Origin: Taklimakanibacter deserti
GTDB taxonomy: Bacteria > Pseudomonadota > Alphaproteobacteria > Rhizobiales > Aestuariivirgaceae
Length of the DNA stretch: 64,000 nt
Direction: 5' to 3'
Assembly: GCA_003574785.1 (NCBI GenBank)
Contig: QORU01000005.1
Coordinates: 62,001-126,000 of the forward strand
Within the stretch, counting starts at the first letter, position 1. Every line of letters starts with the position of its first letter. Positions 54,734-62,930 of the stretch are shown here, in pieces. The position numbers were made by a program, and so were the translations under genes. Below the pieces are notes generated by a model, which was given only the letters and a program-made list of their open reading frames with translations, had not been told where the DNA came from and ran no database searches.

Positions 54734-56206
54734 ATGTCACAACAGCAGGTGCTGGGCCCGCGCGTCTTGCGCAAGAAGCCCGTCGAGAAACTGATCAGCG
54801 AGACGCAAGGGGCCGATCCCGAGCACGGCCATCTCAACCGCTCGATCACCTTGTTCCAGCTCATCATGTTCGGCGTCGGCGCCACCATCGGCACTGGTAT
54901 CTTTTTCGTTCTCTCCCAGACCGTGCCGACGGCGGGTCCCGGGGTCATCATTTCCTTCCTCATGGCGGGCGTCGTCGCTGGCCTCACCGCGCTCTGCTAC
55001 GCCGAGATGGCCTCGATGATCCCGGTCTCGGGTTCGTCCTATTCCTATGCCTATGCGACGCTCGGCGAGATCGTCGCCTATTTCGTCGGCGCCTGCCTCA
55101 TCCTCGAATATGGCATCTCGGCCTCCGCCGTCGCCATCGGCTGGAGCGGCTATCTCAACAAATTCTTCGAGATCGTCTTCGGCTCGGGGCTTCCGGCATG
55201 GCTGTCGGCGGCACCGATCGTCGCCGATGGCTATGAGCTCTCGATCGGCGGCGACGGCTATATGAACCTGCCCGCTGCCATATTGGTGTTCCTGTGCTGC
55301 CTGCTCTTGATCCGCGGCACCAGGGAGTCGGCGCGCCTCAATGCCATCATGGTGCTGGTCAAGATGGGCGTCCTCGTCCTCTTCATCCTGATCGCCGTGA
55401 CCGGATTTACCTCGGCCAATTTCCAGCCCTTCGCGCCCATGGGCTTTGCCGGCATCAGCGCCGCGGCGGGCACGATCTTCTTCACCTATGTCGGCCTCGA
55501 CGCGGTCTCGACCGCGGGCGAAGAGGTCGAAAACCCCAAGCGCAACCTGCCGCTCGCCATCATCCTGGCGCTCGTCATCGTGACCACGCTCTATATCCTG
55601 ACCGCGCTGACCGCGATCGGCGTGCAGCCGCCCGCCGCCTTCGAGGGCCAGGAGGCGGGCCTCGCCACCATCCTGCAGAACGTCACCGGCTCCAACTGGC
55701 CCGCTTTGGTGCTGGCGATCGGCGCCGTCATCTCGGTGTTCAGCGTGACGCTGGTCGTGCTTTACGGCCAGACCCGTATCCTCTTCGCCATGTCGCGCGA
55801 CGGTCTCATCCCCGAGCTGTTCCACCGCGTCAATCCGCGGAGCCTGTCGCCGGTCGCCAACACCATCGTCGTGGCGATCTTCGTCGGCGCCATCGCCGCC
55901 TTTGTGCCGGACGCCATATTGTGGGATCTCACCAGCCTCGGGACCCTCACCGCCTTCATCGTCGTCTCCGCCGGCGTCATGATCCTGCGCCGCACGCGGC
56001 CCGACATGCAGCGCGGCTTCAAGGTGCCGTTCTATCCAATGCTGCCGATCCTCAGCATCCTTTCCTCGCTCTATCTGATCTGGAATCTCAACCCGCGCAC
56101 TTTCGAGCTGTTCGGCGTGTGGCTCGTCTTCGCGGCCGCCTTCTACTTCCTCTACAGCATCAAGAAGTCCAAGCTCGAGCCCAAGGCTCGCGTCACGCAA
56201 TCCTGA
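54734..56206 (+). CDS. APC family amino acid/polyamine permease
   Basis: A 490-residue inner-membrane transporter of the APC superfamily, cationic amino acid transporter-like. It has about 12 hydrophobic segments. TM1 holds the signature MFGVGATIGTGIFFVLSQTV, TM3 follows MIPVSGSSYSYAYATLGEIV, TM6 is FFTYVGLDAVSTAGEEVENP and TM8 has VTLVVLYGQTRILFAMSRDG. GGAAGGAA precedes ATG 54734. As first gene of the cluster it probably imports the amino acid degraded by the following enzymes. Confidence 0.93.
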   Translation: MSQQQVLGPRVLRKKPVEKLISETQGADPEHGHLNRSITLFQLIMFGVGATIGTGIFFVLSQTVPTAGPGVIISFLMAGVVAGLTALCYAEMASMIPVSGSSYSYAYATLGEIVAYFVGACLILEYGISASAVAIGWSGYLNKFFEIVFGSGLPAWLSAAPIVADGYELSIGGDGYMNLPAAILVFLCCLLLIRGTRESARLNAIMVLVKMGVLVLFILIAVTGFTSANFQPFAPMGFAGISAAAGTIFFTYVGLDAVSTAGEEVENPKRNLPLAIILALVIVTTLYILTALTAIGVQPPAAFEGQEAGLATILQNVTGSNWPALVLAIGAVISVFSVTLVVLYGQTRILFAMSRDGLIPELFHRVNPRSLSPVANTIVVAIFVGAIAAFVPDAILWDLTSLGTLTAFIVVSAGVMILRRTRPDMQRGFKVPFYPMLPILSILSSLYLIWNLNPRTFELFGVWLVFAAAFYFLYSIKKSKLEPKARVTQS

Positions 56207-56220
56207 GGCGGGAGGCTTAG

Positions 56221-57150
56221 ATGAAATATCTGGTTGCCTATTCGGCCGATCGCGGCGGCGAGGAGGCTCTCGCTCTCGGCACGATGCTGTCGCAGCGCAA
56301 CAAGGCGAAGATGGTCGTCTGCCTCATCCAGCCCAGTGCCTGGGGCTATCCCTCCATGGCCCGGGTGGATGCGGAATATGCGGCCTTTCTCGACAAGCAT
56401 GCCGAGAAGGCGATGGACAAGGCCAAGGCCCTCGTCGGCAACAAGCTTCAGGCGCAGTTCATCACGCGCAGCTACACCTCCGCCCAGGAAGGCCTTCTCG
56501 CCACGGCCGAGGATCTCGGCGCCGACATGATCGTGCTCGGCTCCTCGCGCGGGGCGACCGTCGGCAAGTTCCTGGAAGGCAGCGTCACGCGCAATCTCCT
56601 GCATTCCTCGAAGCTGCCCGTGGCGCTGGCGCCGCGCGGCTTCAATACCGGCGGCAAGACCGTGCTCCCCCGCATGACCTGCGCCTATGGCGCGACCCGC
56701 AAGTCGAAGGCGACGGTCGACTATTGCGTGGGCTTCAGCCGCAAATACCAGGTGCCGCTCAGGCTCGCGACTTTCGTGGTGCGCGACAAGCAGATGTATC
56801 CGACCGGTGCCGGCTACCAGATCGAGAATCTCGTCGCCAATCAATGGCGCAGCCAGGCCGTTGCGGCGCAGAAGGCTCTCCTCGCGGAGCTCTCGAGCGA
56901 TATGCCGGTGAAGACCGTCATTGGCGACGGCGCCAACTGGAAAGAGGCGCTCCAGTCCATCGGCTGGAAGCCGGGCGAGGTCCTGGTCATCGGCTCGGGC
57001 CGCCTCGGCCCCCTGGCGCAGGTCTTCCTCGGCTCCAACGGCAACCGGATCATCCGCAACGCGCCGGTGCCGATGATCATCGTTCCGCGCCACGCCCATG
57101 TCGATTTCTCGGACGAAGCCGACGCTCCCGCGGAAGGCTCTGCGGGATGA
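56221..57150 (+). CDS. Tandem universal stress protein
   Basis: A 309-residue protein with two USP domains. The first ends with DMIVLGSSRGATVGKFLEGS and LLHSSKLPVALAPRG. The second (from about residue 150) ends with VLVIGSGRLGPLAQVFLGSN and PVPMIIVPRH. The first domain keeps a G-x(2)-G-x(9)-G(S/T)-like nucleotide loop. USPs next to APC transporters are frequent and may regulate the permease. The gap to the permease gene is 14 bp. Confidence 0.88.
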   Translation: MKYLVAYSADRGGEEALALGTMLSQRNKAKMVVCLIQPSAWGYPSMARVDAEYAAFLDKHAEKAMDKAKALVGNKLQAQFITRSYTSAQEGLLATAEDLGADMIVLGSSRGATVGKFLEGSVTRNLLHSSKLPVALAPRGFNTGGKTVLPRMTCAYGATRKSKATVDYCVGFSRKYQVPLRLATFVVRDKQMYPTGAGYQIENLVANQWRSQAVAAQKALLAELSSDMPVKTVIGDGANWKEALQSIGWKPGEVLVIGSGRLGPLAQVFLGSNGNRIIRNAPVPMIIVPRHAHVDFSDEADAPAEGSAG

Positions 57151-57237
57151 CGAGAAGTTCGGTTTCCGGACGCAAGGATGACTTGCGCGACCTATCCAGG
57201 CACTTTGCCGGCCGCTGATTCGATAAGGAGAACGAGC

Positions 57238-58848
57238 GTGTCCACTTGCGGTGAAGTTCTGGTCAAGTTTCTCGAAGCCTATGGCGTCGAGGTGATTTTC
57301 GGCATTCCGGGCGTCCATACCGTCGAGCTCTATCGCGGCCTCGAGGCGACGAAGATCCGCCATGTGACGCCGCGCCATGAGCAAGGGGCGGGCTTCATGG
57401 CCGACGGCTATGCCCGAGCTTCGGGCAAGCCCGGCGTGTGCTTCATCATCACCGGTCCCGGCATGACCAATATCGCGACCGCCATGGGCGAGGCCTATGC
57501 CGATTCCGTGCCCATGCTGGTGATCTCGAGCGTCAACACCCGCGCGCATCTCGGCATGGGACAGGGGCGGCTGCATGAATTGCCCTCGCAGCGCAATCTG
57601 ATCTCGGGCGTTGCCGCCTTCAGCCACACGCTGCTCGACCCTCAGCAGTTGCCGGAGGTCCTGGCGCGCGCTTTCGCCGTCTTTGGAAGCAGCCGGCCAC
57701 GTCCGGTCCACATCGAGATCCCGCTCGATGTCATCACCGCCAGGATGGACGACAAGGCGAAGGCCTGGACCTTACCGTCGCGCCCGGCGCCCGATCCGAA
57801 GCTCATCGCGGAAGCGGCCTCCCTTCTCGCCAAGGCCAAGACCCCTCTCATCATTGCCGGTGGCGGAGCGGCCGATGCCGCAACGGAGATCCGCAAGCTC
57901 GCCGAGGCCCTCGATGCGCCCGTCTTCACGACCATCAACGGCAAGGGCATAATGCCCCGAGGCCACAAGCTCGCGCTCGCCGGCAATCTCGGCATGGATG
58001 CGGCCCAGGACGTGCTCGAAAAGAGCGACGTCGTCCTCGCCATCGGCACCGAGTTCGGCGAGACGGAAATGTATCCCGAGCCCAAGGCCATCGTGGTCAA
58101 GGGCAAGCTCATCCGCATCGACATCGATCCGTTGCAGCTGGTCAATCAGCTGCCGGCCGACGTCGCGATCTTTGCGGACAGCACGCTCGCCGTCGCGGCG
58201 CTCAACCAGGCACTCGCCGGTAAGGCAGGAGCGAAGCGAAACGGCGAAGCGCGCAGCGCGGCTTTGCGCCAGAAGATCGAAAAGCGCCTGTGGCCGCAAT
58301 GCCGCACCCATGGCCGCTTGCTGGGCGTGATCAGCGAGGCGTTGCCCGATGTCGTCATTGCCGGCGACCAGACCGAGCCGGTCTATGCCGCCAATCAGAC
58401 CTATGAAGCACCTCGACCGCGTTCCTACTTCAATTCGAGCACCGGCTACGGCACGCTGGGCTATGGCCTGCCGGCCGCCATTGGTGCGAAGCTCGGGCAA
58501 TTCCATCGCCCCGCCGTCTGCCTGATCGGCGATGGCGGCTTGCAGTTCTCACTGCCCGAGCTCGCTTCCGCCGTCGAGGCGCAAGTGCCGCTTGCCGTGG
58601 TGATCTGGAACAATAGCGGCTACGGCGAGATCAAGGCTTATATGCGCGACCGCCAGATCCCCGAGATCGGCGTCGACATCTATACGCCGGACTTCATCGC
58701 CATCGCGCAAGGGCTCGGCTGCCATGCCGTGCGCCCGGCCGATATCGTCGCTCTGCGCGACGAGCTCGTGCAGTCGGCGAAGCGCAAAGTGCCGACCATC
58801 ATCGAGATCCGTGCCGGCGAGTCCCTGGCGCATGAGCTGGCGGCGTGA
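57238..58848 (+). CDS. ThDP-dependent 2-oxoacid decarboxylase, 5-guanidino-2-oxopentanoate decarboxylase-like
   Basis: A 536-residue ThDP enzyme of the acetolactate synthase/benzoylformate decarboxylase group. The PYR domain has VIFGIPGVHTVELYRGL and the catalytic Glu in TPRHEQGAGFMADGYARASG. The PP domain has the ThDP motif LIGDGGLQFSLPEL followed by VIWNNSGYGEIKAYM. The IPGVHTVELYRGL form recalls AruI-type 2-ketoarginine decarboxylases. GTG 57238 is selected because AAGGAG lies 7 bases upstream. With the following aldehyde dehydrogenase it would turn a 2-oxoacid into an aldehyde and then an acid. The true substrate is not proven. Confidence 0.82.
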   Translation: MSTCGEVLVKFLEAYGVEVIFGIPGVHTVELYRGLEATKIRHVTPRHEQGAGFMADGYARASGKPGVCFIITGPGMTNIATAMGEAYADSVPMLVISSVNTRAHLGMGQGRLHELPSQRNLISGVAAFSHTLLDPQQLPEVLARAFAVFGSSRPRPVHIEIPLDVITARMDDKAKAWTLPSRPAPDPKLIAEAASLLAKAKTPLIIAGGGAADAATEIRKLAEALDAPVFTTINGKGIMPRGHKLALAGNLGMDAAQDVLEKSDVVLAIGTEFGETEMYPEPKAIVVKGKLIRIDIDPLQLVNQLPADVAIFADSTLAVAALNQALAGKAGAKRNGEARSAALRQKIEKRLWPQCRTHGRLLGVISEALPDVVIAGDQTEPVYAANQTYEAPRPRSYFNSSTGYGTLGYGLPAAIGAKLGQFHRPAVCLIGDGGLQFSLPELASAVEAQVPLAVVIWNNSGYGEIKAYMRDRQIPEIGVDIYTPDFIAIAQGLGCHAVRPADIVALRDELVQSAKRKVPTIIEIRAGESLAHELAA

Positions 58849-60296
58849 TGCGCGACAGACTTTATATCGACGGCGAATGGCGGGCGCCTGTGCGCGGCGG
58901 CACCATCCCCGTCTTCAATCCCTTCACGGAAAAGGTCATTCATCAGGTGGCGGCCGGGGGGCCTGACGATGTCGACCTCGCCGTGAAGGCGGCGGCCGCG
59001 GCCTTCCCTGCCTGGAAACGGGCTTCGGGTTCGGTGCGCGGCCGTTTTCTTTCAGCCATTGCCGCGCGCGTGCGCGAGCGCAAGGACGAGCTTGCCCGGC
59101 TCTCGTCGCTCAATAACGGCAAGCCGCTCGCCGAAGCGCTGATCGACATGCAGGATGTGGCCACGTCCTTCGACTATTACGGCCGCCTCGCCGTCGAGCT
59201 CGACCGCGAGCAGGATGCGGCTGTCCAAGTCCCCGACAGCGCCTTCCGCGCGACGCTGCGGCGCGAGCCGATCGGTGTCGCGGGGTTGATCGTGCCGTGG
59301 AATTTCCCGATGGTGACGACATCCTGGAAAGTGGCGCCGGCGCTCGCCGCCGGCTGCACCGTGGTGCTGAAGCCTTCGGAAGTGACGCCGATCGTCGAGC
59401 TCGAGCTCGGCGCCATCGCCGACGAGGTGGGCCTGCCGAAAGGCGTGCTCAATCTCGTCACCGGACTGGGTCCCGATGTCGGCGCTCCGCTCACGACGCA
59501 CAAGGACGTCGCCAAAATCTCCTTCACCGGTAGCAATGCCGTGGGCGCTCGCGTCATGGCCGCAGCGGCGCAAGGCCCCAAGGCGGTGAGCCTCGAGCTC
59601 GGCGGCAAATCGCCGATCGTCGTCTTCGCCGATGCCGACCTCGACATCGCCACCGAATGCGTGATCAACGGGATCTTCTTCAATGCCGGGCAGATGTGCT
59701 CGGCGACCTCGAGGCTGCTGGTCGAAGACAAGATCGCGCCCAGGCTGATGGAGCGCGTCATCGCCGCGGCCAGGGCGTTGAAGCCCGGCGACCCGCTCGA
59801 CCCCGCAACGACTTTGGGTCCCCTCACCACAAGAGCGCAATATGACAAGGTCATGTCCTATATCGCGCGCGGCAAGGCGGACGGCCTCGACCTCATCCTG
59901 GGCGGCGGCAGGCCGGAAGGACTCGGGACCGGCTGGTTCATCGCTCCGACGATTTTCGGCGATGTCCCGGTCTCGAGTCCTCTCTGGCGCGAGGAGATTT
60001 TCGGTCCGGTGCTGTGCGTGAAGACTTTCTCAAACGAGGACGAAGCCGTCGCTCTCGCCAATGACAGCGACTTCGGCCTCGTCGCCACCGTGGTGACGAA
60101 TGACAAGAACCGCGGCGAGCGGGTGGCGGATGCGATCGACTCGGGCCTCATCTGGATCAACAGCCCACAAGTGATCTTCGTCGAGACCTCCTGGGGCGGC
60201 TTCAAGGCTAGCGGCATCGGCCGCGAGCTCGGTCCCTGGGGCCTCGATGCCTATCTCGAAGTCAAGCACAAGACACGCCGGCTCAAAGCCGCCTAA
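58848..60296 (+). CDS. Aldehyde dehydrogenase
   Basis: NAD(P)-dependent aldehyde dehydrogenase, 482 residues. The cofactor and active-site blocks are present: GLIVPWNFPMVTTSWKVAPA, the catalytic Glu in VSLELGGKSPIVVFADADLD, the catalytic Cys in IFFNAGQMCSATSRLLVED, and EEIFGPVLCVKTF. It starts with ATG sharing one base with the preceding stop (TGATG), so it is coupled to the decarboxylase and likely oxidises that enzyme's aldehyde product, for example 4-guanidinobutanal. It also resembles betaine or gamma-aminobutyraldehyde dehydrogenases. Confidence 0.93.
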   Translation: MRDRLYIDGEWRAPVRGGTIPVFNPFTEKVIHQVAAGGPDDVDLAVKAAAAAFPAWKRASGSVRGRFLSAIAARVRERKDELARLSSLNNGKPLAEALIDMQDVATSFDYYGRLAVELDREQDAAVQVPDSAFRATLRREPIGVAGLIVPWNFPMVTTSWKVAPALAAGCTVVLKPSEVTPIVELELGAIADEVGLPKGVLNLVTGLGPDVGAPLTTHKDVAKISFTGSNAVGARVMAAAAQGPKAVSLELGGKSPIVVFADADLDIATECVINGIFFNAGQMCSATSRLLVEDKIAPRLMERVIAAARALKPGDPLDPATTLGPLTTRAQYDKVMSYIARGKADGLDLILGGGRPEGLGTGWFIAPTIFGDVPVSSPLWREEIFGPVLCVKTFSNEDEAVALANDSDFGLVATVVTNDKNRGERVADAIDSGLIWINSPQVIFVETSWGGFKASGIGRELGPWGLDAYLEVKHKTRRLKAA

Positions 60297-60310
60297 GCGA
60301 AGAGGAAACG

Positions 60311-61765
60311 ATGCAGACGGTCAGGAACGTATCGGATTTGCGCAATGTCATGCATCGCAACGAGCAGCCGATCTATTTCATCTCGGCCACCAACTTCAAC
60401 CTCATCGGCATCGACCAGTGGGTGCGCAATCTCAAATTCATCAACTACATCGACTGTTTCGACGGCCGGCATCCCAATGTCTTCGTGCCCGGCAAGCAGG
60501 CGCATGACGAGTTCGAGTCGATCGAGGACATCAACAACCACATGCTCCAGCACAAGGATGTGGTCGACCATGTCAAGAAGCGCGGCGGCAAGCCCGCCGC
60601 CACCTTCCTGATGTTCGACGAGGAGACCGAGGGCCTGTGCGATGAGCTCGGCATCGATGTGTGGTTCCCCGAGGCCAAGCTCCGGTCGCGCTGCGACAAC
60701 AAGATGGAGACGGTGCGCATCGGCAACAAGGCGGGCGTCGCCTCGGTGCCCAATACGCTGGCCAGGGCCTCGAGCTATGACGAATTGATCAAGGCCGCCG
60801 ACAAGGCCAGGATCGGCCGCGACCTCGTGGTGCAGAGCGCTTTTGGCGATTCCGGCCACACCACTTTCTTCATCGCCAATGAGCAGGACTTCGCCCGTCA
60901 TGCGAAGGACATCACGGGCGAGAAGGAAGTGAAGATCATGAAGCGGATCAAGTGCCGCGGCGCCACCATGGAAGCCTGCGCCACGCGCTCCGGCACGCTG
61001 GTCGGCCCGCTTCTGACCGAGGTCGTCGGCCGCAAGGAGCTCACGCCCTACAAAGGCGGCTGGTGCGGCAACGAGATCTTCCCTGGCGCCTTCAGCGAGA
61101 AGGTGCGCAACAAGGCGCGCGACATGGCGTTCCGCTTCGGCAACCGGCTGATCAAGGAAGGCTATCGTGGCTATTTCGATCTCGATTTCCTCATCGACGA
61201 GACCGATGGCGAAGTCTATCTGGGCGAGCTCAATCCGCGCATCTGCGGCGCCTCGTCGATGACCAACCACGCCGCCTTCGCCTATGCCGATGCGCCGCTC
61301 TTCCTGTTCCATCTGCTCGAATTCTCCGGCCTCAAATACAAGATCGACGTCGAGGAGCTGAACGAGCGCTGGGCGCGCCGGGAATTCATCGATTCCTGGT
61401 CGCAGCTCGTCATCAAATCGACCGACGAGACGGTCGACATCGTGATCCACGCGCCGGCGACCGGCATCTATCGCATGGCGAGCGACGGCTCGGTCTCCTA
61501 TGACCGCTTCGACTACAACCGCCAGGCGATCGAATCCGAGCGCGAGGCCTTCTTCCTGCGCATCACCGGGCCCGGCGACTATCGCTATGAAGGCGCCGAT
61601 CTCGGCATCCTCATCACCCGCGGCCGGGTGATGAGCGAGGATTTCGATTTGAACGACCGGGCGCGCGACTGGATCAAGGGCATCAAGCGGCTCTATGCGG
61701 CGAAGCCCCTGACCGAGATCCAGCGAGACGAAGCGCCGGCGCCCGGTTCGTTCAAGATACTTTAA
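60311..61765 (+). CDS. ATP-grasp domain protein (biotin carboxylase-like ligase)
   Basis: A 484-residue protein with an ATP-grasp fold. The nucleotide-binding part includes LRSRCDNKMETVRIGNKAGV and LVVQSAFGDSGHTTFFI. The metal-binding strand reads YFDLDFLIDETDGEVYLGEL then NPRICGASSMTN, with the diagnostic E-x-N-P-R. Annotation pipelines often call such proteins biotin carboxylase, but no biotin carrier or carboxyltransferase is nearby, and stand-alone ATP-grasp enzymes of this size commonly join a carboxylate to an amine. A ligase role is therefore inferred. It is 14 bp after the aldehyde dehydrogenase gene. Confidence 0.82.
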   Translation: MQTVRNVSDLRNVMHRNEQPIYFISATNFNLIGIDQWVRNLKFINYIDCFDGRHPNVFVPGKQAHDEFESIEDINNHMLQHKDVVDHVKKRGGKPAATFLMFDEETEGLCDELGIDVWFPEAKLRSRCDNKMETVRIGNKAGVASVPNTLARASSYDELIKAADKARIGRDLVVQSAFGDSGHTTFFIANEQDFARHAKDITGEKEVKIMKRIKCRGATMEACATRSGTLVGPLLTEVVGRKELTPYKGGWCGNEIFPGAFSEKVRNKARDMAFRFGNRLIKEGYRGYFDLDFLIDETDGEVYLGELNPRICGASSMTNHAAFAYADAPLFLFHLLEFSGLKYKIDVEELNERWARREFIDSWSQLVIKSTDETVDIVIHAPATGIYRMASDGSVSYDRFDYNRQAIESEREAFFLRITGPGDYRYEGADLGILITRGRVMSEDFDLNDRARDWIKGIKRLYAAKPLTEIQRDEAPAPGSFKIL

Positions 61766-61771
61766 CCACAT

Positions 61772-61882
61772 CCTCATGCTGAGGTGCGAGCGCAGCGAGC
61801 CTCGAAGCATCCATCAGGATAGAGCGAACTCGCTGCAACAGGCCCTTCGAGGCCCGCCTTCGGCGGGCACCTCAGGGTGAGG
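61772..61882. repeat. Dispersed intergenic inverted repeat
   Basis: The 111 bp element has imperfect terminal inverted repeats, CCTCATGCTGAGGTGC (61772-61787) and GCACCTCAGGGTGAGG (61867-61882). Internal GAGCGCAGCGAGCCTCGAAG and CCTTCGAGGCCCGCCTTCGG segments can also pair with one another. Sequences of this type are scattered in Bradyrhizobium-like and Methylobacterium-like genomes. It lies inside the cluster, between the ATP-grasp and C45 genes. Confidence 0.8.
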
Positions 61883-61901
61883 GTGATAGAGCAGTAAGCA
61901 C

Positions 61902-62930
61902 ATGAACATCGTCTTCGAAGCGATCGCGGAAGACCGGCCGGGGCCGAAATGGCGGACGATCTATGACCGCCACTGGCATGCCTATAGCCGCTGGTTCATG
62001 CGCGACGGGCTGAAGGCGCGGCCCACTTATCTCGCGAGCCTCAGGGCCATTCGCCAACATATGCCGGAGCTTCTCCCCGCCTATGAGGCGGTGGCGGAAG
62101 CGGCAGGCGGCGGCGACCTCGAGGCCCGCTTTCTGTCGATGTGGTGCCCGCCCATGTATGTCGGCGGCTGCTCGCAGGCGATCAGCCTGGGCGGCGAGCC
62201 TGCCATCATCCGCAACTACGATTACAGTCCGAAGCTGCTCGAAGGCACCTGGCTCGCCTCGCGGCTCAATGGCAAGCGGGTGCTGGCGATGGTCGACTGC
62301 CTGTGGGGCGTGCTCGACGGCATCAACGAAGATGGACTGGCCGCCTCGCTCGCTTTCGGTGGCCGCACCGCGGTCGCCGAGGGTTTCGGCATCCCGATCG
62401 TCATGCGCTATGTGCTCGAATTCGCGTCGACCGTCGCCGAGGCGGCGAAGATCCTCGATCGCGTTCCCGTCCACATGTCTTATACGATAACGCTCCTCGA
62501 CCGCAGCGGCCAACATGCCACGGTTTTCGTGGCGCCTGACCGTCCGACCGAGATTCTCGACCAGCGTGTCGCCACCAATCACCAGCATGAGGTCGAATGG
62601 CCGCGCCATGCGACGGCGACCCGCTCGCTCGAGCGCGCCGAAAGTCTGGAACAGGCGATGGTCGACGCGCCCGAGACCGAGGCGCTGCTCAAGGCCTTCC
62701 TGCGCCCGCCCGTCTTCCAGACGGCCTACGGACGCGGCTATGGTACGCTCTATACGGCGGTCTATCGGCCTGAAGATGCATCCGCCGAGCTCGTCTGGCC
62801 GGTGGCGCGCTGGCGCCAGTCTTCTGCTGCTTTCGCCGACGGCGCGCGCACCATTCGCTTTGCCGAAGGCAACGCGCCGGCGCGCCTGCGGCCGGCCAAG
62901 GGCATATCCATTCGTGGAGGCATCCTATGA
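61902..62930 (+). CDS. C45-family autoproteolytic Ntn hydrolase (acyl-CoA:6-APA acyltransferase-like)
   Basis: A 342-residue protein related to the C45 peptidase/acyltransferase family, whose members are N-terminal nucleophile hydrolases activated by self-cleavage. The probable nucleophile Cys is in PPMYVGGCSQAISLGG (about residue 91), followed by IIRNYDYSPKLLEGTWLAS, the family R-N-(Y/F)-D block, and MVDCLWGVLDGINEDGLAAS. The family acts on amide bonds. No signal peptide is seen, so it works in the cytoplasm. Together with the ATP-grasp ligase it suggests an amide is formed and later hydrolysed in this pathway. It overlaps the next gene by 4 bp (ATGA). Confidence 0.83.
   Translation: MNIVFEAIAEDRPGPKWRTIYDRHWHAYSRWFMRDGLKARPTYLASLRAIRQHMPELLPAYEAVAEAAGGGDLEARFLSMWCPPMYVGGCSQAISLGGEPAIIRNYDYSPKLLEGTWLASRLNGKRVLAMVDCLWGVLDGINEDGLAASLAFGGRTAVAEGFGIPIVMRYVLEFASTVAEAAKILDRVPVHMSYTITLLDRSGQHATVFVAPDRPTEILDQRVATNHQHEVEWPRHATATRSLERAESLEQAMVDAPETEALLKAFLRPPVFQTAYGRGYGTLYTAVYRPEDASAELVWPVARWRQSSAAFADGARTIRFAEGNAPARLRPAKGISIRGGIL

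Noticed and set aside
60311..61765. A true biotin carboxylase subunit of an acyl-CoA carboxylase
   Set aside because: No biotin carrier protein, carboxyltransferase or biotinylation motif lies nearby, and the neighbours are amino-acid enzymes.
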